Source: Blastocatellia bacterium (GTDB taxonomy: Bacteria > Acidobacteriota > Blastocatellia > HR10 > J050). Taken from it: 64,000 nucleotides of DNA. The position numbers and the translations under genes were made by a program. The notes beneath the pieces are model-generated. The model saw nothing but the letters and a program-made list of their open reading frames with translations. It was not told where the DNA came from and searched no databases. The stretch spans positions 258,262 to 322,261 of the forward strand of contig JALSQX010000053.1 of NCBI GenBank assembly GCA_026985075.1, given 5' to 3'. This document shows, in pieces, positions 24,839 to 34,100 of this stretch (positions are counted from its first letter, which is position 1; each line of letters opens with the position of its first letter).

Positions 24839-25289
24839 GGGTACGCACTATAAGGGGACGAAGGAAGAGGTCAGGGCGCTCAACACGTACATCAAACTCA
24901 TGCGCGCCGCCGAATCGGTCACTGCTCGGCTGAATCCCCGCATCGCCAGCTACGGATTGACGGTCAGTCAGTTTGGCGTCCTGGAAGCGCTCTACCATTT
25001 AGGTCCGCTCTGCCAGCACGAGTTGGCGAAAAAGCTGCTGAAAAGCAGCGGCAATATCACGCTGGTGATCGATAATCTGGAAAAGCGGGGATTCGTCCGT
25101 CGACGGCGGGAGCGCGTCGATCGACGATTGGTGAGGGTGCGTCTCACTCCCCGAGGACGTCGACTCATCCAGGATATTTTCCCCGGTCACGTGGCGGCCA
25201 TTGTCCAGGAGATGAGCGCACTCACATCGCGAGAACAGGACACATTGGCCCGGCTCTGCCGGAAGCTGGGATTGAAGCAACAAAAATAA
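24837..25289 (+). CDS. MarR family transcriptional regulator
   Basis: A 150-residue winged-helix protein: dimerisation helix (ALNTYIKLMRAAESVTAR), then YGLTVSQFGVLEALYHLGPLCQHELAKKL, the recognition region SSGNITLVIDNLEKRGFVRR and the basic wing RVDRRLVRVRLTPRGRRLI. It resembles MarR regulators that sense phenolic or quinone compounds and control adjacent DoxX and flavodoxin-like genes, as in MhqR systems (family knowledge). The start codon sits inside a large dyad and lacks a Shine-Dalgarno. Cognate targets are probably doxX and wrbA immediately downstream. Confidence 0.9.
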   Translation: MGTHYKGTKEEVRALNTYIKLMRAAESVTARLNPRIASYGLTVSQFGVLEALYHLGPLCQHELAKKLLKSSGNITLVIDNLEKRGFVRRRRERVDRRLVRVRLTPRGRRLIQDIFPGHVAAIVQEMSALTSREQDTLARLCRKLGLKQQK

Positions 25290-25367
25290 GCGAGCCATGA
25301 TCTCGACCATGCCATCAGATCAGCGAGTATGGAAAATTGATCATCTCAACCCAGGGGGGAACGAGTG

Positions 25368-25790
25368 ATGGAAACGCCGAGACACTACGCTTCAGTGATT
25401 GGTCGTTTTCTGCTGAGCCTGATCTTTATCATGAGCGGGATGGGAAAGCTCTTCGATTGGAGCGGCACAGCGGCTTACATGCAGTCGGAGGGGATGGTAG
25501 CCATTCCATTTTTCCTCACCATGGCCATTCTCTTCGAAGTACTGGGTGGGTTGTCGATATTGCTCGGATTCAAGGCACGTTGGGGAGCGCTGGCGCTGAT
25601 CGTGTTTCTGATCCCCACGACGCTCATCTTTCACGATTTCTGGACGTATGACGATCCTCAGATGCGTCAACTCCAAATGATCAATTTCATGAAAAACCTC
25701 GCCATCATGGGAGGGTTATTCCTGGTGTTCAGCCTGGGACCCGGTTCTCTGAGTCTCGATGCCCAGAGAGGAGGAGCTGGTGGCGCCTGA
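25368..25790 (+). CDS. DoxX family membrane protein
   Basis: 140 residues with four hydrophobic segments and the family start VIGRFLLSLIFIMSGMGKLFDW, followed by MVAIPFFLTMAILFEVLGGL and LGFKARWGALALIVFLIPTTLIFHDFW. DoxX-like proteins sit in the inner membrane and are associated with redox or electrophile stress; the reaction is not established. It lies between marR and wrbA on the same strand, which supports a quinone-stress role (inference). A GTG at 25365 is an alternative start one codon upstream. Confidence 0.88.
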   Translation: METPRHYASVIGRFLLSLIFIMSGMGKLFDWSGTAAYMQSEGMVAIPFFLTMAILFEVLGGLSILLGFKARWGALALIVFLIPTTLIFHDFWTYDDPQMRQLQMINFMKNLAIMGGLFLVFSLGPGSLSLDAQRGGAGGA

Positions 25791-25836
25791 GGTGGTGAGG
25801 AAGACCAGGTCTTGATTTCATCAAGGAGGATAGCCT

Positions 25837-26457
25837 ATGAGCGTGAACGTGTTGATCGTCTACTATTCCATGTATGGGCACACCTTCCAAATGGCGCGCG
25901 CCGTCCAGGAGGGCGCGCAATCCGTCGAAGGCGTGGATGCCGTTCTCCGTCGCGTCCAGGAATTCGATGCCGTCGATAAGATCATCGATGAGAACGAATT
26001 CGCCCGGCAGGTCCGGGAGCAACAGAAGGATATTCCCGTGTGTACCCTGGATGATCTCCGGCGGGCCGATGGGGTAATTTTCGGCACGCCGACGCGCTAT
26101 GGCAATATGTCGGCGCAGATGAAGCAACTCATCGACTCCACGGCCGAACTCTGGCTCAAGGGAGAGATGGAGGGTAAACCGGCGGGCGTCTTCACCACAA
26201 CGGCGTCGACTCATGGTGGTCAGGAGACGACCTTGTTGACGATGATGGTTCCTCTGCTTCACCTGGGAATGATCATCGTCGGTGTGCCCTATTCGACGCC
26301 GGGCATGATCCACACTGAAGCGCGTGGAGGGACTCCCTATGGGGCGTCGACTATCGCCGGCGCACAGGGCGAGCGGCAACCTGCTCCGGAAGATCTGGAG
26401 ATCGCGCGCGCCCTCGGTCGCCGCGTCGCCGAAGTGACCAGGAAGCTTCGCGGGTGA
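25837..26457 (+). CDS. wrbA: NAD(P)H:quinone oxidoreductase, WrbA type
   Basis: A 206-residue flavodoxin-fold protein: VLIVYYSMYGHTFQMARAV forms the FMN phosphate loop, GVIFGTPTRYGNMSAQMK and TTTASTHGGQETTLLTMM are characteristic of WrbA, and GTPYGASTIAG lies near the C-terminus. WrbA reduces quinones by two electrons with NAD(P)H and so limits oxidative stress. Good ribosome binding site (AAGGAGG) before the ATG. Third gene of the marR-doxX-wrbA group. Confidence 0.95.
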   Translation: MSVNVLIVYYSMYGHTFQMARAVQEGAQSVEGVDAVLRRVQEFDAVDKIIDENEFARQVREQQKDIPVCTLDDLRRADGVIFGTPTRYGNMSAQMKQLIDSTAELWLKGEMEGKPAGVFTTTASTHGGQETTLLTMMVPLLHLGMIIVGVPYSTPGMIHTEARGGTPYGASTIAGAQGERQPAPEDLEIARALGRRVAEVTRKLRG

Positions 26458-26617
26458 GCCTCACCCGGATGGATGTCTCAATCTCGGCCGACGGATGGGA
26501 ATCTCTGGCGGCGATCTCGCCGATCGCCACTCATCGGTGGGTCGGGAATCGCCGAATGAAGCGCTCGCCTCTCATCACTGCTTCTTCCGGTGGGCGCGCG
26601 AGTGCCCATCGGCACCT

Positions 26618-27787
26618 TCAAGATCCCCCGGCGGGGACGATGCGATAAACGGTGCCTCTGAGATCGATCGCATAGAGTTCACCGCTCTCATCTTCGCCAA
26701 ATGAACTGAGTTGCAATTCGGTGTGGAGCAGAACCACTCGCTCCCACACTCCCGGTTCCACTTGCTGCAATCCCCAAATGGTGCCCGAGCAGAAATCGCC
26801 GAACAGGTACACGCCGACGAGTTCCGGGATCTCATGTCCTCGATAGACGTAGCCGCCGGTGACCGAGCATCCCTCCCCATGACTGTATTCGTGGATGGGG
26901 AGCGTGAGGCCCGATTGATCACAGTTGCTCGGAGGATTGAAACAGTGGAACCCTTCCATGATCCGCCAGCCATAATTCTCCCCGCCCGGACTGTCCGCCG
27001 GCTGGTAGTCGATTTCTTCCCACCGGTCCTGACCGACGTCGGCAATATAGAGGTCGCCGGTCTGGCGATCGAAACTGAATCGCCAGGGATTGCGCAACCC
27101 ATAGGCCCAGATTTCCTCGCGAACTCCCGATTGCCCGACAAATGGGTTATCCGGTGGAATGCCGAACCGTTGTCCGGCATCGACGTCCAGGCGGAGGATT
27201 TTCCCCAGCAGGCTCTGCAGATTCTGAGCATTATTTCGAGGATCTCCCGCCGCTCCGCCATCGCCGGTTCCGATGTAGAGGAATCCGTCGGGCCCGAACT
27301 GGAGTTGTCCTCCATTATGGTTGGGAAAAGGCTGAGAGATGGTCAACAGCGTGCGAGCGCCCCGCGTGGTGGCCACATCCGGATTATTGGAGACCTGATA
27401 ACGAGCGATCACCGTGTCGCCTCGCCGGTCCGTGTAATTGACGTAGAAGAACCCATTCTCACTGAATCGCGGATGAAAGGCCACGCTCAGCAAGCCGCGC
27501 TCTCCACAGCAACTGACCAGTGACCGGATGTCCAGGAAAGGTCTCTCCAATAACTGGCCATCCTTGAGAAGGCGAATCCGCCCGCCCTGCTCGACGATGA
27601 AGAGCCGCCCACTCCCATCACCAGCGTGAGTGAGGTAAACGGGCCGATTGAGACCGCTCACGATGGGCTGTAATTCGATCATGCCCTGGACGCCCGACGA
27701 AGAAACCGAACCTCCGGCCAGGAGGAGTACGCCGGCCAAGATCCACACACTGACTCTCCATGTCCCTGTCACCTGTGCTCGCTTCAT
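26618..27787 (-). CDS. Secreted PQQ-dependent sugar dehydrogenase-like beta-propeller (glucose/sorbosone type)
   Basis: 389 residues starting MKRAQVTGTWRVSVWILAGV, a clear signal peptide. The propeller carries GLNRPVYLTHAGDGSGRLFIVEQGG, the NHNGGQLQFGPDGFLYIGTGDGG motif of soluble glucose dehydrogenase relatives, WAYGLRNPWRFSFD and GENYGWRIMEG. Such enzymes oxidise sugars with PQQ in the periplasm, though many homologues lack proof of cofactor. The ATG at 27787 follows GGAGGAGAGG; the upstream in-frame start at 27811 has no such site. Divergent from the DUF3179 gene. Confidence 0.9.
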   Translation of the reverse strand: MKRAQVTGTWRVSVWILAGVLLLAGGSVSSSGVQGMIELQPIVSGLNRPVYLTHAGDGSGRLFIVEQGGRIRLLKDGQLLERPFLDIRSLVSCCGERGLLSVAFHPRFSENGFFYVNYTDRRGDTVIARYQVSNNPDVATTRGARTLLTISQPFPNHNGGQLQFGPDGFLYIGTGDGGAAGDPRNNAQNLQSLLGKILRLDVDAGQRFGIPPDNPFVGQSGVREEIWAYGLRNPWRFSFDRQTGDLYIADVGQDRWEEIDYQPADSPGGENYGWRIMEGFHCFNPPSNCDQSGLTLPIHEYSHGEGCSVTGGYVYRGHEIPELVGVYLFGDFCSGTIWGLQQVEPGVWERVVLLHTELQLSSFGEDESGELYAIDLRGTVYRIVPAGGS

Positions 27788-27950
27788 GAATCCTCTCCTC
27801 CGAACCAGCATTCAACCATGGTTGTTGAGCATACTGTCTCCCCTTGGCTCGGGGCAAGACGAACCTTCCTTTTGTCGATGCCCATCCGCCGACGATAAAA
27901 TTTCTATTTTGTGAGACGAATTACTGAGCCATCTCCCGGAGGCGGATAAG

Positions 27951-29120
27951 ATGCGGACTGTCATGAAAGGATGGGGTACAGGACTGACGCTCATTGCGAT
28001 GGGGGCCATACTCAATATGGGATTGACCGGCCAGGCCTCGGCGCAACATAGATTGCGCGGTTGGAAAACGAATCTCAGGATTCATTCGGTCGATCTCAGC
28101 GAGATCAAGAGCGGCGGTCCACCCAAGGATGGGATTCCGGCCATCGATCATCCCACATTCGTCTCGCCGGCCAAGGCCCGGCGCTGGCTCGATGGTCGAG
28201 AGCCAGTCATCGCCGTCGAGATCAACGGTGAGGCGAAGGCCTATCCCCTCCAGATTCTCATCTGGCATGAAGTGGTGAACGACGTCATCGGCGGTGTTCC
28301 GGTGGCCGTGACATTCTGCCCTTTATGCCACAGTGCCATTGTATTCGATCGGCGCTTAGAAGGTCGGGTTTACGATTTCGGAGTGAGCGGACTTCTCCGC
28401 TACAGTGATATGATCATGTACGACCGGCAGACGGAGTCCTGGTGGCAACAGGCCATTGGCGAGGCGATTGTCGGCGATCTCACCGGAAAGCGATTGAAGC
28501 CCCTTCCCAGTCAAATCATCTCGTTCAAGGACTTCACCGCGGCTCATCCGGAGGGGAAGGTCCTCTCGCGGAACACGGGATATCACCGTCGCTACGGGCA
28601 GAATCCTTATGTCGGCTATGACCGGATCACGTCTCGCCCATTCCTCTACGATGGTCCCAAAGATGACCGGCTTCGCCCCATGGAGCGCGTGGTCGTCGTG
28701 AGTCTGAACGGGAAGCATAAGGCGTATCCGTATGCCATCACTTCCAAACGCCACGTCATTCGCGACCGGATCGGCGACCAGGAGATCGTCGTTTTTCATG
28801 CGCCGGGAACGCTCTCGGCATTAGATAATGAGCGGATCGTGGCGTCTCGGGATGTGGGAGCGACGGGCGTCTTCGTTCCCCGCGTAGGTGAGCGCCACCT
28901 GACGTTCGAGTATCAGCGCGGATGGTTTGTGGATCGAGAGACATCCAGCCGCTGGAATGTGCTGGGCCACTGTGTGGAGGGAGCATTCAAGGGAAAGCGG
29001 TTGAAACCGGTCGTTCACGGGGACTATTTCGCCTTCGCCTGGTTGGCCTTCAGGCCAGACACCGAGATCTATCGGGCTCCGGTCAAAGTCTCATCCAAGA
29101 AAAGGAGGCGTCGACTGTGA
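27951..29120 (+). CDS. Exported DUF3179 domain protein
   Basis: 389 residues with a signal peptide (to about QASAQ, residue 32). The body has the DUF3179 hallmarks: REPVIAVEINGEAKAYPLQI, the CPLCHSA motif with two Cys, SGLLRYSDMIMYDRQTESWWQQ, LSRNTGYHRRYGQNPY and a C-terminal Lys/Arg-rich tail. The function of DUF3179 is not established; the paired Cys and conserved His/Trp residues suggest metal or redox chemistry (inference). An ATG at 27963 is an alternative start. It precedes a structured intergenic region and a thioredoxin-like gene. Confidence 0.9.
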   Translation: MRTVMKGWGTGLTLIAMGAILNMGLTGQASAQHRLRGWKTNLRIHSVDLSEIKSGGPPKDGIPAIDHPTFVSPAKARRWLDGREPVIAVEINGEAKAYPLQILIWHEVVNDVIGGVPVAVTFCPLCHSAIVFDRRLEGRVYDFGVSGLLRYSDMIMYDRQTESWWQQAIGEAIVGDLTGKRLKPLPSQIISFKDFTAAHPEGKVLSRNTGYHRRYGQNPYVGYDRITSRPFLYDGPKDDRLRPMERVVVVSLNGKHKAYPYAITSKRHVIRDRIGDQEIVVFHAPGTLSALDNERIVASRDVGATGVFVPRVGERHLTFEYQRGWFVDRETSSRWNVLGHCVEGAFKGKRLKPVVHGDYFAFAWLAFRPDTEIYRAPVKVSSKKRRRRL

Positions 29121-29203
29121 GAATGCGCGGCATCCCTGGGAATCATTTGACGACAGCCCTCATAACCCGTCAACGTCCATTCATATCACCCCTCCTTTCA
29201 AGC

Positions 29204-29249
29204 AGGCTCATTGTTGCTCGACGCAAGGTCAGCAACCGACAATGAGCCT
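29204..29249 (+). other. Long perfect hairpin, possible structured RNA
   Basis: AGGCTCATTGT (29204-29214) pairs perfectly with ACAATGAGCCT (29239-29249). Inside, TGCT/AGCA and GAC/GTC continue the helix to a GCAAG loop. It lies 84 bases past the DUF3179 stop and five bases before a second hairpin with a T-run. No known riboswitch class is recognised. Confidence 0.45.
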
Positions 29250-29254
29250 CTCGG

Positions 29255-29320
29255 AGTCCGGCGGGCGCTTCTCTCTGTTCCGGGGGTGGGAGTTGAGGTG
29301 CCCCGCCGGACTTCCTTTTT
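29255..29320 (+). terminator. Rho-independent terminator candidate with long loop
   Basis: AGTCCGGCGGG (29255-29265) pairs perfectly with CCCGCCGGACT (29302-29312), then TCCTTTTT (29313-29320). The 36-base loop is unusually long and can itself form partial pairs. Probably ends the DUF3179 transcript, or attenuates transcription into the downstream gene. Confidence 0.55.
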
Positions 29321-29528
29321 AGCCATTTTAGCCACCGGAGGAAGCAATGACCAGAGCACGGAACCCAGGAATTCCTCTCGCCCGACAGGAGAGATACAAC
29401 GACTGCTCAGGCTCCGGCATCTGAGATGACGTGATCTTGAGGCATCACCTTCACATGAGTTCAGAACCGGTCACTGATGAAATGGGCGTGTTGACCGGCT
29501 CTGCGCCATCATTCTCCAACGAGGGACG

Positions 29529-30122
29529 ATGATCATGCAATCAAGGCTGAGATACCTCTTCATTCTGACCATGACCTTGAGTGTGGTGACTCTGGGACTC
29601 CTCGCCCATTCAGAAGGATTGGGGGAATGCGACCTTCGCCATCGGAATCGGTCTTCGGTTCCATCCACACCATCGCAAGAAAGGTCCTCTCAACGTGCGC
29701 ACCACTCGACGGCGGCTCCCGAATTCCAGGTCGAGGATCTGAACGGGCGAACGATCAGTCTCGCTTCTCTCGAAGGGAAGGTCGTCATCATCGACTTCTG
29801 GGCGACCTGGTGCCCTCCTTGTCGTTTGGAGATTCCCGTCCTCAATGATCTCCAAGCTCGATATGGCAAACGAGGGTTGGAGATCATCGCCATCTCGCTG
29901 GATGAGACGGTGGATGAGATTCGGGCGTTCATGAAACAGACGCCACTCAACTATACGGTGGTTCACGGCGATGAAGCCATCATGGCCCGATTCGGCGGAA
30001 TCGTGGCGCTGCCCACGACATTCTTCCTCGATCGACGGGGCTCTGTTCGCCAACAGCACGTGGGCCTCATGAGCCGGGAAGCCATGGAACGAATTGTCCG
30101 GCAATTGCTCGATGAACGATGA
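29529..30122 (+). CDS. Exported thioredoxin-like protein (TlpA/ResA family)
   Basis: 197 residues. An N-terminal hydrophobic segment (YLFILTMTLSVVTLGLLA) exports or anchors it, then a thioredoxin fold from about residue 65: FQVEDLNGRTISLASLEGK, VVIIDFWATWCPPCRLEIPVL with the WCPPC active site, and IVALPTTFFLDRRG with the cis-proline. TlpA/ResA proteins reduce disulfides in the periplasm, often for cytochrome c or oxidase maturation; no such genes are adjacent. GAGGGA precedes the ATG at 29529. Confidence 0.92.
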   Translation: MIMQSRLRYLFILTMTLSVVTLGLLAHSEGLGECDLRHRNRSSVPSTPSQERSSQRAHHSTAAPEFQVEDLNGRTISLASLEGKVVIIDFWATWCPPCRLEIPVLNDLQARYGKRGLEIIAISLDETVDEIRAFMKQTPLNYTVVHGDEAIMARFGGIVALPTTFFLDRRGSVRQQHVGLMSREAMERIVRQLLDER

Positions 30123-30183
30123 AGCTTCGGCCAGCGGGAGCGCCAGTGAGCGAGCCCGACGCGCGAAGGAGAACGGCGAAAAC

Positions 30184-30414
30184 ATGCTTCAGTGCTGCAC
30201 CATCTGTGGACGCACCATCTCCGATCGGGAATTGCATGAGACGTTGGAGAATCACATCATCGACGCCATCGGCCAGGAGCATCCCGAGTGGATGGAATCA
30301 GACGGAGCCTGTGCGCGCTGTGTGGAGCATTATCGGAGAATCCTCGCCCGTCGGCGCGAGCCACCGATCCGACGATCCACACCTTGGTGGCGACGCCTCT
30401 TCCCCTGGCTGTGA
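30184..30414 (+). CDS. Small zinc-ribbon-like protein
   Basis: 76 residues starting MLQCCTICGRTISDRELHET. CxxC (CTIC) and a second pair (CARC) some 40 residues later form a probable zinc ribbon, and the C-terminus is very basic and Trp-rich (RRSTPWWRRLFPWL). AAGGAGAA lies ten bases before the ATG at 30184; an in-frame ATG at 30112 overlapping the previous gene would add a low-complexity head without a ribosome binding site. No family is recognised. Co-directional with the thioredoxin-like gene. Confidence 0.55.
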   Translation: MLQCCTICGRTISDRELHETLENHIIDAIGQEHPEWMESDGACARCVEHYRRILARRREPPIRRSTPWWRRLFPWL

Positions 30415-30509
30415 CATGATGGGATGCCCCCGTCAGCGAAGGTGATCTGCGGCCACCCTTCCCGGCGAGAAAGGAAGGGCTGCCATTCCAGGCTCTCCCC
30501 ATCGAAGAG

Positions 30510-31055
30510 TCAGTCCCCCAACCCGATCGTGTGCGCTACGCGAAAGACGTCATCAGGGGGCTCGCCGCGCCAGATCATGTAGATCTCCCGCACCACGAAT
30601 CTGAGAGGCTGCCAGCCAGCCTGGAGCTCCGTGATCAGCTTCCTCATTCTCGTCCGGCCACGCACCTGGCCGACGCTCAAGTGGGGCGTGAATCCCCCCT
30701 CGAATCGGCTCACATCGTCACAATCGGGCACGACAACCGATATGGCCGCCTGCAACTGTAGGAGAGAGGCCTTCGGCTCCGGCGCTAACCACAGCGTATA
30801 TCGTTCCCCACCGTGATGAAAGAAGCGGAATTCGGCCAATTGGACTGCGAAGGGCGCGATCCGCCGGCACGCGTCGGTCAGCGGCTCGACCAATGCCGGG
30901 AACTCTTCCAAGGGCCGAAAAGGATACACGAGGTTGATATGAGGCATCCAGCGCCTCAGTTGACGATCGTACTGCTGCCGAATGGCCTGAATGGGCGGCC
31001 ATAGGGATTGCGGAGGAATGACGACGATCGCCGTTCGATGCGTCTTTCGCGCCAT
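30510..31055 (-). CDS. 2H phosphoesterase / 2'-5' RNA ligase family protein
   Basis: 181 residues with two histidine motifs about 85 residues apart: MPHINLVYPFRPLEEFP (H-x-N) and GFTPHLSVGQ (H-x-S). The family normally has H-x-T/S twice, so the first motif is atypical. Members cleave cyclic or 2'-5' phosphodiester bonds in RNA or nucleotides; the substrate is unknown here. ARKTHRTAIVVIPPQSLWPPIQAIR begins the first strand and helix. Confidence 0.85.
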   Translation of the reverse strand: MARKTHRTAIVVIPPQSLWPPIQAIRQQYDRQLRRWMPHINLVYPFRPLEEFPALVEPLTDACRRIAPFAVQLAEFRFFHHGGERYTLWLAPEPKASLLQLQAAISVVVPDCDDVSRFEGGFTPHLSVGQVRGRTRMRKLITELQAGWQPLRFVVREIYMIWRGEPPDDVFRVAHTIGLGD

Positions 31056-31161
31056 AGACTCCGTGAAACGAAGAACGGCTCACTCCGGATGCCCGACCTC
31101 CCCAAGGCTTTGGGGCGCGGACCGTCATGACGACGTTCTTCTGCCCGGCGGCGCACAGACG

Positions 31162-34100
31162 TTATCGTTGCATCTCGCGCCTGACCGGCGGATCATCATC
31201 CCACCAGAATTGCTTCTCCAATTTCTTCTCCACCGGCCAGATCTCGTCGAGCGTATTTCCGTCGAAGAGTTCGCCGTTCTTCATCACATAGCGAATAGTG
31301 ATCGTGTTGTGAATATCGTCCAGTGGATTCTCATCGAGGACGATGAGATCGGCCAGTTTCCCCACTTCCAGCGAGCCGAGGTCTTGTTGTAAACCGATGG
31401 CTTCGGCGCCGAACAGGGTCGCCACGCGCAACGCCTCATGATTGGTCAGGCCGCCGGACTGAATGGCCCACAGTTCCCAGTGATATCCGAGTCCCTGAAG
31501 CTGGCCATGACTGCCGACGCAGACGCGACCGCCGGCGCGCACGATGGCGGCGCAAGCCCGAGCAATGCCCCGATACCCGTATTCTTCGGTCATGAACCAC
31601 TGACTGCGACGGCGGGTCATGGCATCCAGAAGCATGTGAGGGATGAACCGGCGCAACTTCTTGTTCCCGTGCACGTCGGACGTCTCATAGTAATAATTTT
31701 CCGTCCAGGGCGCGCCGTAGGCCACCAGCGTCGTCGGCGTGTAGAACGTCCTCGTTCGCGCCACAAACTCGATCACGTCCTTGTAGAGCGGCTGAATGGG
31801 GAGACTGTGCTCGTGGCCGGAGTACCCATCGGCCATCTGCGTCAGATCGAGCTTCATATCGAGCGCGCCTTCGGTCGTCGGCGTGAGGCCGTATTCCTTG
31901 CAGGCCATGATCACCCACTGGCGCACGATGCGATCGCCGGAGACGTACTGCTTGATGGTATTGGTGTGATAGGCCTCTTTGTACCGTTTGAGGAAATGGA
32001 ACACAGCCTCCTTACTGTCCAATCCGGACGTCCAGAACACGCCCGGGCCGGTCGAGTAGATGCGCGGTCCGAGAATCTCGCCAGCGTCCACCAGATCGGC
32101 ATAAGCGAAAACGTCATTGGTGCCACTTTGTGGATCGCGCGTCGTCGTCACACCATAAGCGAGATTGGCCAGATATTGCCAGACCTGCGTCTGATGTACC
32201 CCTCGCGGCGGCCACATGTGAGCGTGGACATCGACGAAACCAGGGATGATAGTTTTCCCCTTCACATCGATAATTGTGGCGCCGGAAGGAATCTTCACCT
32301 TTCCTCGCGGCCCGATGGCGGCGATGCGATTGCCGGCGATCACGATATCGCCACGTTCGATGACCTCATCGCCTCGCATGGTGATGAGCCGTGCGCCGCG
32401 TAACACGAGCGTTCCTTCGGGCTTCGGTCGGGGGACCTCGACAACGATTTCGGTCACTTCTGGTTCATCGGCCGAGAGGCTTTGACGATAGAATCGTGCG
32501 CCCAGAGCCCAGGTCACCGATTGGCCATCGGGCATCCAGGCCAGAGCATCGCCTCCTTCGGCGGAGATTGTCTTCACCGGCAGAGGCGTCTTCCCCTTGG
32601 GAGTGATCTTGACCGTAATGACCTCTTTCCCCACTTTGGGAACGGCGATGAGATAGAGTTTATTCTGCAAGCTCACCAAGGCGCGCCGCCCATCGGGCGA
32701 GAGCGCGATCATCTCGGCGCGAGGGATGCGGCGACCCGGCGCCTCGCCTTTGATCTCCAGATGCGTTCGCCGATCGACGCCATCGATGCGCAGCGAAACG
32801 AGCTTCCCGCGCGCCGTCAGATAAATGCGCTGGGGATCATGAGCGAAATGCGGATGCTGGCCACCCTTGGTCGGTCCGATGAGCGTCGATGGGCCACCCT
32901 CGGCGGGAATCCAACGAAGATCTAAACCGGCGCGAGAGCGAAGACCGGTCACCTCGGCCGGCTCTCCGAAGATATCTAGTGGACAATGGGGATCGCAGAT
33001 CCACTCCCGCCACACCGCATAAAGATGGTCATCCGTGCGACCGGAGATGAAGATGATCTTCCGGCCATCGGGAGAATAGACCGGCTCCGAATAGTAAGCG
33101 GCTCGGCGCGTGAGTTGCTCCGGCGGCGCGCTGCCATCGGCCGCGACGCGATAAATGTGCCCGCCCTCGGTCGACCACGTCACATAGGCGATGTAGCGGC
33201 CATCGGGCGACCAGGTGGGCATGAACTCGCCCACCGAAGCGTCGGTCAGGCGTCGCGGTTTCCCCGATGGCCAATCCATGATCCAGAGTTTGTTGAAGGC
33301 CGTGAATACGAGCCTCCGACCATCGGGCGAGAGCCGAGGCCAACGAATGAGCCGCGCGCGCACCGTCGGACCATCATCGACGCGACTCTGGAAGTAGACG
33401 CGCGGGCCAATCTCGGCCTCCACCTTGGCAGTGAACGGAATGATCGTATCCGCGCCAGTGTGGAAATCCACACGATGAATCCGCCCATCGATGGGCACGA
33501 TGAGCGACCGACCATCGGGCATGAACGCATAGCCCGGCATGGTATCGCGCGTGGCGCGCGATTCCTGATCATCGCGCGTGACCGGATAGATGAGCCATCG
33601 TTCCTGGCCCGTCTCCAGATCGCGCACGCGCAATCCCGTTCCCGTCTCGAATCGCGTAGCATAGACCAGGTATCTCCCATCCGGCGAGAGAACGGGACGC
33701 ATGGCGCTGCCCTGCGCGTTGGTCAGCGTCGACGTCTCGCCCGTCTCGCGATCGAATCGCCTGATCTGCCAGAGGGGGAAGCGCGCGTTGTAGTTGAAGG
33801 CTCCCATACGTTGGGCATAGTAGATGAATCGACCATCGGGCGAGACGACAGCGCCCATTTGATTGGGTCGCGGTCGTGGCGGCTCGTCGGCGTCAGGCTC
33901 GGGCCGAGGAGGCTCCGGCGGACCGAGACGCACGCCCGTACCTCCATCGATGTGGTACATCCACAGCGAATACGTGCCGATGCGCTGTTTGGCCTTCGAG
34001 ACGATGACGTATTGCCCGTCGGGCGTCCACGTCGGCGAGAGAAACATTTGATTGCGACCCGTGGTCAGTGGCCGGGGATGAGATCCGTCGGCATCGGCGA

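Larger units (their letters stand above)
29121..29528. other. Structured intergenic region between DUF3179 and thioredoxin-like genes
   Basis: 408 bases holding the two hairpins at 29204-29320. A 25-codon frame at 29347-29424 (starting MTRARNPGIPLARQ) has GGAGG four bases before its ATG but no recognisable family. No other gene is apparent. Confidence 0.5.

Noticed and set aside
29347..29424. A 25-codon frame with a good ribosome binding site, continuing past TGA to 29532, considered as a second selenoprotein
   Set aside because: No family resemblance around the TGA, and the only hairpin after it lies too close and lacks an early loop G.
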